A stretch of DNA of 64,000 nucleotides from Azospirillum sp. Lineage in GTDB: Bacteria > Pseudomonadota > Alphaproteobacteria > Azospirillales > Azospirillaceae. Below, piece by piece: positions 56,439 to 64,000 of this stretch. Location: the NCBI GenBank assembly GCA_027486405.1, contig JAIXPD010000028.1, forward strand, positions 1 to 64,000, given 5' to 3'. The stretch's first letter is position 1, and every line of letters starts with the position of its first letter. The translations under genes were made by a program, and so were the position numbers. A model generated the notes under the pieces. The model was not told the DNA's origin. It saw only the letters and a list, made by a program, of their open reading frames with translations, and did no database searches.

Positions 56439-57812
56439 TCAGTAGCCGGAGGCGATCCGTTCGATCAGCTGCTTCACCGTGGGGATGAACCCGTTGGCGT
56501 AGTAGGGATCGGAGGCGAAGCGGTAGGCGTTGTGACCAGCGAACATCAACTGGTTTTCGCAGTCGTCGGTGTGGCTGACCGCCTGGAGCGTCTTTTGAAT
56601 GCAGAAGGAACGCGGATCGGCCTTCTTGCCGGTGGTCCCCGCCTCGTTCTGCATCCAGTTGGAGAAGCCGCAGGCCGACAGGCAGCCCATGCAATCGACC
56701 TGATCGCGCAGGATCCGTTCGGACTGCTGCGGGGTGACGAACACCAGCGTGCTGTCGGGCGTCTTCAGGCCGACGGTGAAGCCCTGGCTCAGCCAGCCTT
56801 CGGCGCGGACCTTGTCGGTGTCGGTGACGTAGACCGGGCGACCGCGCGGGCCGACCGGGAATTCCGCCGAATGCTCGCCCACCGGCTTGGGCAGATAGGC
56901 GATTTGCCGTTCCGACCGCGCCATCAGGTCGAGCAGGAACGGGTTCTTGACCGCCGACGAATAGAAGCCGGTCGGCGAGAAGCGGTTCAGGAACACGTCG
57001 CCGGGCTTCAGCTCCAGCAGGCGCTTTTTCCAGGCCGCCGAAATCGGGCTTTCCTGGGTCAGCAGCGGACGGGTGCCGTATTGGAAGGCGACCGGGCCGA
57101 GATCGGGGTTGTCGATCCAGTCTTCCCATTCCGACAGCCACCAGACGCCGCCCGCCATCACGATGGGGGTGTCGTTCAGGCCGAAGCTGTTCATCATCTG
57201 GCGCAGGGCCAGGACGCGGGGGAACGGATCCTCCGGCTTCTGCGGGTCTTCGGAGTTGGACAGGCCGTTGTGGCCACCGGCCAGCCACGGATCCTCGTAC
57301 ACCACGCCGCCCAGATGGTCGCGGAACTTGTTGTAGGCGCGCAGCCACAGGGCGCGGAAGGCGCGGGCCGACGACACGATGGGGTAGTAATGGACGCCGT
57401 AGCGCACGGCGATCTCGGCCACCTTGTAGGGCATGCCCGCCCCGCAGGTGACGCCGTGGATCAGGCCCTGCGCCCCGTCCAGCACGCCGTGCAGGATGTG
57501 CTCGGCCCCGCCCATTTCCCACAGGACGTTCATGTGGATGCGGCCCTGGCCGTTCGACGCCTCATGCGCCATGCGGGCCTGGGCGATGCCGCCCTGGATG
57601 CCGAAGGCGATCAGCTCGTCGTGGCGCTCGCGCCGGGTCTTGCCCTTGTAAATCTGCGGCAGAAGGTTGCCGTTCTCGTCGTAGCTGTCGGCATTGACCC
57701 CGGAAAAGGTGCCAATCCCACCGGCCGCCGCCCAGGCGCCGGAGCTTTCGCCGTTGGAGACGGCAATCCCCTTGCCACCCTCAACGAGCGGCAGAACCTC
57801 CCGACCGGACAT
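56439..57812 (-). CDS. nitronate monooxygenase / 2-nitropropane dioxygenase family protein
   Basis: 457 residues from the first ATG. FMN-dependent TIM-barrel: MSGREVLPLVEGGKGIAVSN start, IHMNVLWEMGGAEHILHGVL, GVTCGAGMPYKVAEIAVRYG, and GVWWLSEWEDW. A C-terminal cysteine group (VDCMGCLSACGFSNW, plus SFCIQ) is unusual for classical enzymes and may bind a metal or FeS. The true start may be a TTG near 57836-57848, since FLEGSLKALKPLP just upstream looks family-like; the frame stays open to 57917. Substrate unknown. Confidence 0.82.
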   Translation of the reverse strand: MSGREVLPLVEGGKGIAVSNGESSGAWAAAGGIGTFSGVNADSYDENGNLLPQIYKGKTRRERHDELIAFGIQGGIAQARMAHEASNGQGRIHMNVLWEMGGAEHILHGVLDGAQGLIHGVTCGAGMPYKVAEIAVRYGVHYYPIVSSARAFRALWLRAYNKFRDHLGGVVYEDPWLAGGHNGLSNSEDPQKPEDPFPRVLALRQMMNSFGLNDTPIVMAGGVWWLSEWEDWIDNPDLGPVAFQYGTRPLLTQESPISAAWKKRLLELKPGDVFLNRFSPTGFYSSAVKNPFLLDLMARSERQIAYLPKPVGEHSAEFPVGPRGRPVYVTDTDKVRAEGWLSQGFTVGLKTPDSTLVFVTPQQSERILRDQVDCMGCLSACGFSNWMQNEAGTTGKKADPRSFCIQKTLQAVSHTDDCENQLMFAGHNAYRFASDPYYANGFIPTVKQLIERIASGY

Positions 57813-58013
57813 CGGCAACGGCTTCAACGCCTTCAACGAACCCTCCAAAAACCGAACGCGCCCAATCCAGGACGCCGGATCAACAGGCGAACACCCGACG
57901 GCAAAACACCCCGCCAAAGACCGGACGGTGTCCGACAGGGTGCGCCAAGCGGTTCTATATATGAGGAATCGGCGCTTGCTTCGAGCGGATTCGAATCCCC
58001 ACGCAAAAAACGT

Positions 58014-58778
58014 TCACGATTCCTCGCTGACGCGAACGGAAGAACCGGACAGTTCAGCGGCCATACGACCCGGCGCATCGGTAAAGACAGCGCTGACACC
58101 CCAGTCGAACAGGGTTCTGGCCCGTTCGGACTCGTTGACGGTGTAGGTCAGCACCGGCCGCCCGGTGGCGCGGTAGCGGGCGATGCTGTCCGGCGTCTGC
58201 CATTCGTGGTTGACGTTGAAGCTGGCGGCCCCGACGCGGTCGGCGATGGCGGCCCAATCCTCCGGCTCCTCCCAGATCAGATATCCGCGCGGGATCTCCG
58301 GCCACAGGCGTTGCGCCACCTCCAGGCAGGGGACCTCGAAGCTGGAAAACATCAGCGGGCGGTCGGCGGGCCACAGCGGGCGCAGCGTGTCCACCGCCAC
58401 GGTGGCGGTGGCGATTTCCTGCCCCGGATAGGGCTTGATCTCCAGATTGAGGCCCAGCCCCAATTCGACGATCAGGGCGATGGCCTCTTCCAGCGTCGGC
58501 AGCGGTTCGCCCGCGAATTTCGGATCGAACCAGGTCCCGGCGTCCAGCGCGCGCAGATCGGCGGCGTCGCGCAGCGGGACCGGGCCGGTCCCGCTGGTGG
58601 TGCGGTCCAGCGTCTCGTCGTGGATGATGACCGGGCGCTGGTCGCGCGACAGCATGACGTCCAGCTCGACCCACTCCGCGCCCTGGCGGGCGGCTTCGCG
58701 GATCGAGGCGAGCGTGTTCTCCGGCGCGCTTTCCTTGGCGCCGCGATGGCCGATCAGGCGGGGAAGAGTCGACAGCAT
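58014..58778 (-). CDS. glycerophosphodiester phosphodiesterase
   Basis: 254 residues of the GDPD fold. Active-site residues lie in LIGHRGAKESAPENT, WVELDVMLSRD and VIIHDETLDRTTSG; late conserved LTYTVNESERA. It hydrolyses glycerophosphodiesters to glycerol-3-phosphate and the alcohol. No signal peptide, so cytosolic (UgpQ type). ATG 58778 is preceded by weak signals. Confidence 0.94.
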   Translation of the reverse strand: MLSTLPRLIGHRGAKESAPENTLASIREAARQGAEWVELDVMLSRDQRPVIIHDETLDRTTSGTGPVPLRDAADLRALDAGTWFDPKFAGEPLPTLEEAIALIVELGLGLNLEIKPYPGQEIATATVAVDTLRPLWPADRPLMFSSFEVPCLEVAQRLWPEIPRGYLIWEEPEDWAAIADRVGAASFNVNHEWQTPDSIARYRATGRPVLTYTVNESERARTLFDWGVSAVFTDAPGRMAAELSGSSVRVSEES

Positions 58779-58843
58779 GGGTCCCACGGGAGTAAGAGCG
58801 ATCCCTTTCCTAATGACGCAATCCGCCGAGGCGGGAAAGAGGA

Positions 58844-59893
58844 ATGACGGTGGTGCGCAGCGTTTCCGATCTGGTGGCCGCCGGGCTGATGACGCCCGAG
58901 GCGGGCAAGGCGGTGGAGTCGGTGGCCGAACGCTACGCCGTGGCGATCACCCCCTATCTGCGCGACCAGTTGCAGGGGCGCGCCGCTGATGACCCCGCCG
59001 CCGACCCTTTGGCCGCGCAGTATATTCCCTCGCCCGCCGAGGCCTACACCGCGCCGGAGGAGCGCGCCGATCCCATCGGCGATGTGGCCCGCAGCCCGGT
59101 CAAGGGCATCGTCCACCGCTACCCCGACCGGGTGCTGCTGAAGCCCCTGCACGCCTGTGCGGTCTATTGTCGCTTCTGCTTCCGCCGCGAGATGGTCGGC
59201 CCCGGTGGGGAGGCGTTGAGCGGCGAGGAGCTGGACGCCGCGCTGGATTACATCCGGGGGCAGGAGTCGGTGTGGGAGGTCGTCGTCACCGGCGGCGATC
59301 CCTTCCTGTTGTCGCCGCGCCGCTTGCGCACCATCGCGCAGGCGCTGTCGGCCATGCCGCAGGTCGGCGTTCTGCGCCTGCACACCCGCATTCCCGCCGC
59401 CGACCCCGACCGCGTGACCGATGAGCTGATCGACGCCCTGCGCGCGCCCGATCTGGCGACCTGGGTGGCGGTCCACATCAACCACGCCGACGAATTGACC
59501 ACGCCGGTGCGCGCCGCGCTGGCCCGGCTGGTCGACGCCGGGATTCCGCTGCTGGGCCAGACCGTGTTGCTGGCCGGGGTGAACGACAATCCGGCGGCGT
59601 TGGAGGCGCTGTTTCGCGGTCTGGTGCGGGAACGGGTCAAGCCCTATTACCTGCATCATCCCGATCTGGCCGCCGGGACCAGCCATTTCCGGGGCACGTT
59701 GGCCCAGGGGCGGGCGTTGGTCAAAAGCCTGCGCGGGCGGGTGTCGGGCCTGTGCCAGCCCACCTATGTGCTGGACATCCCCGGCGGCCACGGCAAGGCC
59801 CCCGCCGCCCCGGCCTGGATCGCGGAGACCGACGAGGACGGCGTTTACACGGTGGAGGATTTCACCGGGCGCACCCACCGCTATCGCGGTTGA
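58844..59893 (+). CDS. lysine-2,3-aminomutase-like radical SAM protein (EpmB-like)
   Basis: 349 residues. Radical SAM CAVYCRFCFRREMVG near residue 105, SAM-binding VVVTGGDPFLLSPRRL, and the PLP/substrate region KPYYLHHPDLAAGTSHFRGT. EpmB isomerises lysine used to modify elongation factor P; free-lysine aminomutases are longer. efp and epmA are not in this window, so the target is inferred. Confidence 0.9.
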   Translation: MTVVRSVSDLVAAGLMTPEAGKAVESVAERYAVAITPYLRDQLQGRAADDPAADPLAAQYIPSPAEAYTAPEERADPIGDVARSPVKGIVHRYPDRVLLKPLHACAVYCRFCFRREMVGPGGEALSGEELDAALDYIRGQESVWEVVVTGGDPFLLSPRRLRTIAQALSAMPQVGVLRLHTRIPAADPDRVTDELIDALRAPDLATWVAVHINHADELTTPVRAALARLVDAGIPLLGQTVLLAGVNDNPAALEALFRGLVRERVKPYYLHHPDLAAGTSHFRGTLAQGRALVKSLRGRVSGLCQPTYVLDIPGGHGKAPAAPAWIAETDEDGVYTVEDFTGRTHRYRG

Positions 59894-59896
59894 GCC

Positions 59897-60451
59897 TCAG
59901 CGCGGCCACAGCGCCGCCGTGCCGAACAGCGGGTCGGGGTTGATGAGCGCGTTGTGGACGCCGACGACGGAGGCGAAGCCGGTCCACAGGATCAGCGGCA
60001 GCCAGATCGCGGCGATGGAGGGGGCATCCTTCACCACCAGCGCGATCGACAGGATGGTCAGCAGGAAAAAGCCGACCGTCCAGCCCGCCGCCAGAATCGG
60101 GCTGCCCAACGTGAAATAGACCGCGCTGAAGGTGGCGTAGATCACCCAGGTGACGGCCTGAAGCCCGATCAGCGCCCGCCGGTGGCGGATCGGCCGCGCC
60201 GGGTCGATCAGGCGCAGCCCGCCCCAGATCTGGAAAACATTCAGCGTGAACCACATCACCGGAAACACCCAGCCCGGCGGCTGGATCGGTGAGGGCTGGT
60301 GCCCGGCGAAGGGCTGCGCCCCACGCTCGACAAAGCCCCAGATGTTGACCACCACCCAAAAGAGCAGTGGCGGCCACCACCGTTGGCGAAGCGGAACGGT
60401 GGCGGATTGGGCGGCGGTCTGGGCGGCGGCGGTGTGCGTCGTGTCGGTCAT
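59897..60451 (-). CDS. tspO: TspO/MBR family tryptophan-rich sensory protein
   Basis: 184 residues with five membrane helices (PLLFWVVVNIWGFVERG, WVFPVMWFTLNVFQIWGG, ALIGLQAVTWVIYATFSA, AGWTVGFFLLTILSIALV, AAIWLPLILWTGFASVVG). Family members bind porphyrins or cholesterol-like ligands and tune pigment genes in Rhodobacter. Tail-to-tail with the EpmB-like gene, three bases apart. Confidence 0.88.
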   Translation of the reverse strand: MTDTTHTAAAQTAAQSATVPLRQRWWPPLLFWVVVNIWGFVERGAQPFAGHQPSPIQPPGWVFPVMWFTLNVFQIWGGLRLIDPARPIRHRRALIGLQAVTWVIYATFSAVYFTLGSPILAAGWTVGFFLLTILSIALVVKDAPSIAAIWLPLILWTGFASVVGVHNALINPDPLFGTAALWPR

Positions 60452-60518
60452 GCTGGGGCAGATAGAGCGATGGCAAGGCAGATCAAGATCTGGCGGATCA
60501 AACCCCATCGGATCAAGC

Positions 60519-60767
60519 CAGGGCAATCGCTTGAATCCTCGTGTGCTCGACCAAAACAAGAGTTGCCACGGATTTCACGGATTTTCGCACGAATTTCACG
60601 GAACACGTCACAGAGCCATCCTGTTCGCGAGCTTGTTTGTGATCTGGGCGCAAACCTCGTGACGGGATGCGTGAGGCGATTGGGATGGAAAATCCGTGCA
60701 ATCCATCCTTTTATCCGTGGAATCCGTGTCCATTCTTGCTTGCCTGACGAGGATCGCTCGATCAAGC
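60519..60767. mobile_element. ~250-bp non-autonomous element, copy E
   Basis: Starts CAGGGCAATCGCTTGAATC and resembles copy D throughout (TTGCCACGGATTTCACGGAT on the left, AATCCGTGTCCATTCTTG on the right). The right end is cut short: GATCGCTCGATCAAGC lacks the final GATTGCCCTG. Flanking GATCAAGC occurs on both sides but the boundary is uncertain. It fills most of the 60452-60781 gap. Confidence 0.7.
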
Positions 60768-60781
60768 CCGCGCACCCATTC

Positions 60782-61006
60782 TCACTCGCTGGACGACAGG
60801 ATCTTCGTGTTGGCCTCGGCCAGTTCGATGGCTTCGGTCAGCAGGCCCAGGATGCGGATGTTGTGGGTCAGGATGCGGGCGATTTCCGGGCGGGGGTCGG
60901 CGGCGTAGCCCTGCATCCGCTCGATCACGTCGGCGCGCACGGTCTTCAAAATCTGTTCGGTGGTGGAGCCGCCGGGGTTGGCGGCGGAGCGCAGCAGGAC
61001 GGTCAT
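60782..61006 (-). CDS. unknown 74-residue protein
   Basis: MTVLLRSAANPGGSTTEQIL, helical throughout with hydrophobic face ILTHNIRILGLLTEAIELAE. No cysteine or membrane segment. Not recognised. It lies between an inserted element and the ABC transporter genes; GGGAGGGA ahead of the start is a plausible ribosome site. Confidence 0.55.
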   Translation of the reverse strand: MTVLLRSAANPGGSTTEQILKTVRADVIERMQGYAADPRPEIARILTHNIRILGLLTEAIELAEANTKILSSSE

Positions 61007-61131
61007 GGCGGTTCCCTCCCCTGTGGACGGGCGGGATCACGCGCACAGCGTGGCCCCATGCCCTTGCCAACAAGGTGGACCGATGGGCGGGCGGGATCAA
61101 GGCGATCCCGCGCCCGCTTTGGGATGAACGG

Positions 61132-61821
61132 TTACGCCCGCGTCCGCAGATAGGGCGTCAGCCGCCATTCGGTGTGCTTGATGAGGCGGGCGGCCAGGAA
61201 GTTCAGCAGCAGATAGATGGCCCCGGCCAGGATGAAGATCTCGAACACGGCGTAGGTCTGCGAGATGATCTTGCGCGACACGCCGGTGATCTCCAGCATG
61301 GTGATGGTGCTGGCGAGCGAGCTGGCCTTGACCATCAGGATCATTTCGTTGCCATAGGCGGGCAGCATCTGGCGGATCGCCATCGGCAGCACGATGCGGC
61401 GGAAGGCCAGGACCCGCGACATGCCGCAGGCCCGCGCCGCCTCCACCTGCCCGACCGGGACCGACAGGATCGCCCCGCGCAGGATCTCGCTGGTGTAGGC
61501 CCCGGTGTTCAGCGTCAGGGCCAGGATGGCGCACCACATCGGTTCGCGCAGCATCGGCCACAGGACGCTGTCGCGCACCGACTCGAACTGCCCCAGCCCG
61601 TAATAGATCAAAAAGATCTGGACCAGCAGCGGCGTGCCGCGAAAGACGAAGACGTACCCGGCGGTCAGCGTTTCCGCCACCCGGTTGCCCGACAGGCGCA
61701 GCAGCGCGGTGGCAAAGGCCACCCCGGCCCCGAACAGCAGCGAGGCGAAGACCAGCGTCAGCGTCAGCGGCAGCGCCCCCAGCAGGCGGGGCAGGCTGTC
61801 CCACATCAATTCCCAATCCAT
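61132..61821 (-). CDS. polar amino-acid ABC transporter permease (HisM-like)
   Basis: 229 residues with about five membrane helices and the ATPase-coupling EAA loop (VEAARACGMSRVLAFRRIVL). HisM/OccM type. Starts three bases after the end of its partner permease. With the ATPase and binding protein upstream it makes one importer of the octopine/nopaline/histidine/arginine type. Confidence 0.93.
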   Translation of the reverse strand: MDWELMWDSLPRLLGALPLTLTLVFASLLFGAGVAFATALLRLSGNRVAETLTAGYVFVFRGTPLLVQIFLIYYGLGQFESVRDSVLWPMLREPMWCAILALTLNTGAYTSEILRGAILSVPVGQVEAARACGMSRVLAFRRIVLPMAIRQMLPAYGNEMILMVKASSLASTITMLEITGVSRKIISQTYAVFEIFILAGAIYLLLNFLAARLIKHTEWRLTPYLRTRA

Positions 61822-61824
61822 GGG

Positions 61825-62529
61825 TCAGGCCCTCCGCACGCCGCGATTCGCCCGCCGTTCCGCCCGCTCGAACGCCGCCGTCGACACGGTGGTCAGCAGC
61901 AGATAGAGGACGGCGGCGGTGCTGTAGAACAGGAAGGGTTGCCGGGTGGAGCCGGAGGCGACGTGCGCCACCCGCATGATCTCGGCCAGCGCGGTGACGG
62001 AAATCAGCGCGGTGTCCTTCAGCGTCAATTGCCAGACGTTGCCCAACCCCGGCAGGGCGTAGCGCATGGTCTGCGGGACCAGGACGCGGCGCAGGATCAG
62101 CCAGCGGCTCATCCCGCAGGCGCGCGCCGCCTCGATCTGGCCGACCGGAACGGCCTGGACCGCGCCGCGAATGACCTCGGTCGAATAGGCCCCGGAAATC
62201 AGGCCGACCGCCACCACGCCGATGGAAAAGGCGTCGATCTCAATGTAGCCCTCGTACCCGAAGATCCCGGCCACCGCCATGATCGCCCCGCTGCCGCCGA
62301 AGAACAGCAGATAGATGACCAGCAGTTCGGGAACGCCGCGCACGATGGTGGTGTAGACCTCGGCGATGCCGTTCAGGATCAGGCTGTGGCTGAGCTTGGC
62401 CGCCGCCCCCGCCGAACCGAACAGGATGCCCAGGGTGAAGGAGGACACGGACACGGCGATGGTCATCGCCAACCCGCTCAAAAGCTGTCCGCCCCAGCCA
62501 TTCGGGCCAAATGAAAGAAGTTCCAGCAT
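61825..62529 (-). CDS. polar amino-acid ABC transporter permease (HisQ-like)
   Basis: 234 residues, five or so membrane helices, EAA loop IEAARACGMSRWLILRRVLV. The second permease in the operon; sequence resembles HisQ/OccQ. ATG 62529 is the chosen start. Confidence 0.93.
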   Translation of the reverse strand: MLELLSFGPNGWGGQLLSGLAMTIAVSVSSFTLGILFGSAGAAAKLSHSLILNGIAEVYTTIVRGVPELLVIYLLFFGGSGAIMAVAGIFGYEGYIEIDAFSIGVVAVGLISGAYSTEVIRGAVQAVPVGQIEAARACGMSRWLILRRVLVPQTMRYALPGLGNVWQLTLKDTALISVTALAEIMRVAHVASGSTRQPFLFYSTAAVLYLLLTTVSTAAFERAERRANRGVRRA

Positions 62530-62566
62530 GGGCCGCTCAAGATAGGACGTGCGGGCAGAAAGGGAC

Positions 62567-62597
62567 GGCCCTTCCCCCACGGGCGCGGGGGAAGGGC
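62567..62597 (-). terminator. hairpin between the binding-protein and permease genes
   Basis: A 14-bp GC-rich inverted repeat GGCCCTTCCCCC.C / G.GGGGGAAGGGCC with a short loop, just after the binding-protein stop. Such hairpins often stabilise or attenuate transcripts, allowing more binding protein than permease. No T run. Confidence 0.6.
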
Positions 62598-62605
62598 CGG
62601 TTTCC

Positions 62606-63448
62606 TCACTTGATGGCGATGTCGTAGCCGAAATGCTTGGTGCTCAACTTGGTGACGGTCCCGTCCTTGGTGGCGTCGGCGATCGCCTTGTTGAACTTGT
62701 CCTTCAGGTCCTTGTCGGCCTTGCGCAGGCCGACGCCGACGCCGTCGCCCAGCACGCCGCGCGAGAAGGCCGGGCCGAACAGGGCCATGCCCTTGGCCGC
62801 GTCGGCTTCCAGAACGGCGCTGACCGCCGACCGGTCGCCGAAGATGGCGTCCACGCGACCGGCGGCCATGTCGATGCCCGCGTTGTCGAGCTTGTCATAG
62901 GTGCGGACCGCCACCGACGGCAGCAGCTTTTCCATGAAGTTGGCCTGGATGGTCGAGGTCTGGACGCCGACCGTCTTGCCCTTCAGTACGTCACCCAGCT
63001 TGGCGACCGCCGCCTTGTTCTCCGGCGTGTCCTTGGTCAGATCGACGCGCTCGGCCCCGAACTTGGCGGCGGCCAGCGGCGAGGTCTTGGGAATGCCGAA
63101 CATCGACGGCTCGGTCCCATAGGCGTTGGAGAACTCGATCACCTTCTTGCGTTCGGCGGTGATCGACATGGCGGCCATGATGGCGTCGTACTTGCCCTGC
63201 TGGAGTGCGGGGATGATGCCGTCCCAATCCTGGGCGACGACCTCGCATTCGGCCCCCATGCGCTTGCACAGATCCTGGGCGAGGTCGATTTCAAAGCCGA
63301 TCAGCTTGCCCGACGGATCGGTGGCGTTCCACGGGGCGTAGGCTCCTTCGGTGGCGATGCGGATTTTCTTCCAATCCTTGGCGTCGGCCGAACCGCCAGC
63401 CACCGCCATCAGGGCGCCCAGCGCCAAAGCCGCAACGATCTTCTTCAC
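62606..63448 (-). CDS. polar amino-acid ABC transporter periplasmic binding protein
   Basis: 280 residues: signal peptide (KIVAALALGALMAVAGGSAD), then the family 3 solute-binding fold: IATEGAYAPWNATDPSGKLI, FEIDLAQDLCKRMGAECEVV, YDAIMAAMSITAERKKVIEF and the DAIFGDRSAV hinge. Similar to lysine/arginine/ornithine and octopine/nopaline binding proteins. The exact ligand cannot be assigned. Confidence 0.94.
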   Translation of the reverse strand: MKKIVAALALGALMAVAGGSADAKDWKKIRIATEGAYAPWNATDPSGKLIGFEIDLAQDLCKRMGAECEVVAQDWDGIIPALQQGKYDAIMAAMSITAERKKVIEFSNAYGTEPSMFGIPKTSPLAAAKFGAERVDLTKDTPENKAAVAKLGDVLKGKTVGVQTSTIQANFMEKLLPSVAVRTYDKLDNAGIDMAAGRVDAIFGDRSAVSAVLEADAAKGMALFGPAFSRGVLGDGVGVGLRKADKDLKDKFNKAIADATKDGTVTKLSTKHFGYDIAIK

Positions 63449-63614
63449 GGTTACTCTCCTCTGTTCAGCATCGCCCTTGTTGCATCGGGCCTGGTTGGTT
63501 CAAACGGGTCTGGTTTCTTCGCTGTGACCCGGGGCGGCGGACGCTGCCCCATAGGACAAGCCTGACCATTTCATCGGAAGTTTCAAGAGAAACCGGTTGT
63601 GGCGAAACCGGTTT

Positions 63615-64000
63615 TCAGGCGGCCCCGGACAGGTGGCGGGCCAGGAATTGGCGGACCCGGTCGGAGTCGGGGTTGGTCAGCACCTTGTCGGGCGATCCTT
63701 CCTCTTCGATGCGGCCCTGGTGCAGGAACACCACCTTGGACGCCACCTCGCGGGCGAAGCCCATCTCGTGCGTCACCAGGATCATGGTGTTGCCCTCGTC
63801 CGCCAATTGGCGGATGACGCGCAGCACCTCGCCCACCAGTTCGGGGTCGAGCGCGGAGGTCGGCTCGTCGAACAGCATGACCTTGGGCTGCATCGCCAGC
63901 GCGCGCGCGATGGCGGCGCGCTGCTGCTGCCCGCCGGACAGTTGCACGGGGTAGGAATCGGCCTTGGCCAGGATGCCGACTTTGTCCAGCAGCATGCGGG
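63615..64000 (-). CDS. polar amino-acid ABC transporter ATPase, N-terminus beyond the window
   Basis: The C-terminal ~128 residues are present: the signature LSGGQQQRAAIARALA, Walker B VMLFDEPTSALDPE, and the switch histidine in ILVTHEMGFAREVA; HisP/GlnQ type. The Walker A part lies past base 64000. Upstream of the binding protein gene by about 165 bases, same strand. Confidence 0.94.
   Translation of the reverse strand, partial: RMLLDKVGILAKADSYPVQLSGGQQQRAAIARALAMQPKVMLFDEPTSALDPELVGEVLRVIRQLADEGNTMILVTHEMGFAREVASKVVFLHQGRIEEEGSPDKVLTNPDSDRVRQFLARHLSGAA

Overview
The window is high-GC chromosomal DNA of an alphaproteobacterium, probably from the Rhodospirillales/Azospirillum side of the class. 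The grounds are the marker genes rather than a database match: a MucR/Ros regulator, an Irr-type Fur protein with an HHH motif, an olsB-olsA ornithine-lipid pair, a bactofilin, the tsaE-amgK-murU-addB block, a TIGR02186/TauE pair and a tRNA-Arg(CCU) carrying a group I intron.

Layout. 1-3.6 kb: tRNA-fMet with terminator, then a light-dependent repair operon (photolyase/cryptochrome, FeS (6-4)-type photolyase, DUF2256 zinc-ribbon protein). 3.6-16.6 kb: an accessory segment that looks like a small genomic island. It is bordered on the left by a decayed copy of the 3' end of tRNA-Gly and on the right by the intact tRNA-Gly(CCC). It holds a very large RTX (Ca-binding repeat) protein bracketed by two copies of a ~105-bp inverted-repeat element, and a tightly overlapping type I restriction-modification operon (hsdM, hsdS, hsdR) with a HepT/MntA-type HEPN-nucleotidyltransferase pair and a duplicated HsdM tail inserted between hsdM and hsdS. 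16.6-29.1 kb: core genes for ornithine lipid synthesis, MucR, TusA, RimI/TsaB, a dipeptidase, a deacetylase-fold protein without metal ligands, NfuA-like protein, an adenylate cyclase, a universal stress protein, a TauE exporter, and three genes of unknown function. 29.2-29.6 kb: tRNA-Arg(CCU) split by a ~232-nt group I intron. 29.7-44.1 kb: sulfite-oxidase-like enzyme, MscS channel, Ogt, DUF2244, Nth, AddB, the MurU/AmgK cell-wall recycling pair, TsaE, a ferredoxin/flavodoxin-NADP reductase and a GSU2403-type nucleotidyltransferase. 44.2-53.7 kb: a signalling block (Spy/CpxP-like protein divergent from an OmpR/CpxR-type two-component system with visible GTAAC-N5-GTAAC operators, then two large sensor kinases). 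53.8-64 kb: CysZ-like membrane protein, bactofilin, Irr, a nitronate monooxygenase, GDPD, EpmB-like aminomutase, TspO and a polar amino-acid ABC transporter cut by the window end.

Mobile DNA is mostly non-autonomous. Three 173-174-bp elements (26849, 35582, 49759) have CAGGGCAATCG termini and 10-bp flanking duplications. Two longer elements (53800, 60519) share the same termini. The copy at 49759 now supplies the last codons and stop of a hybrid histidine kinase. No transposase or integrase gene was recognised in the window.
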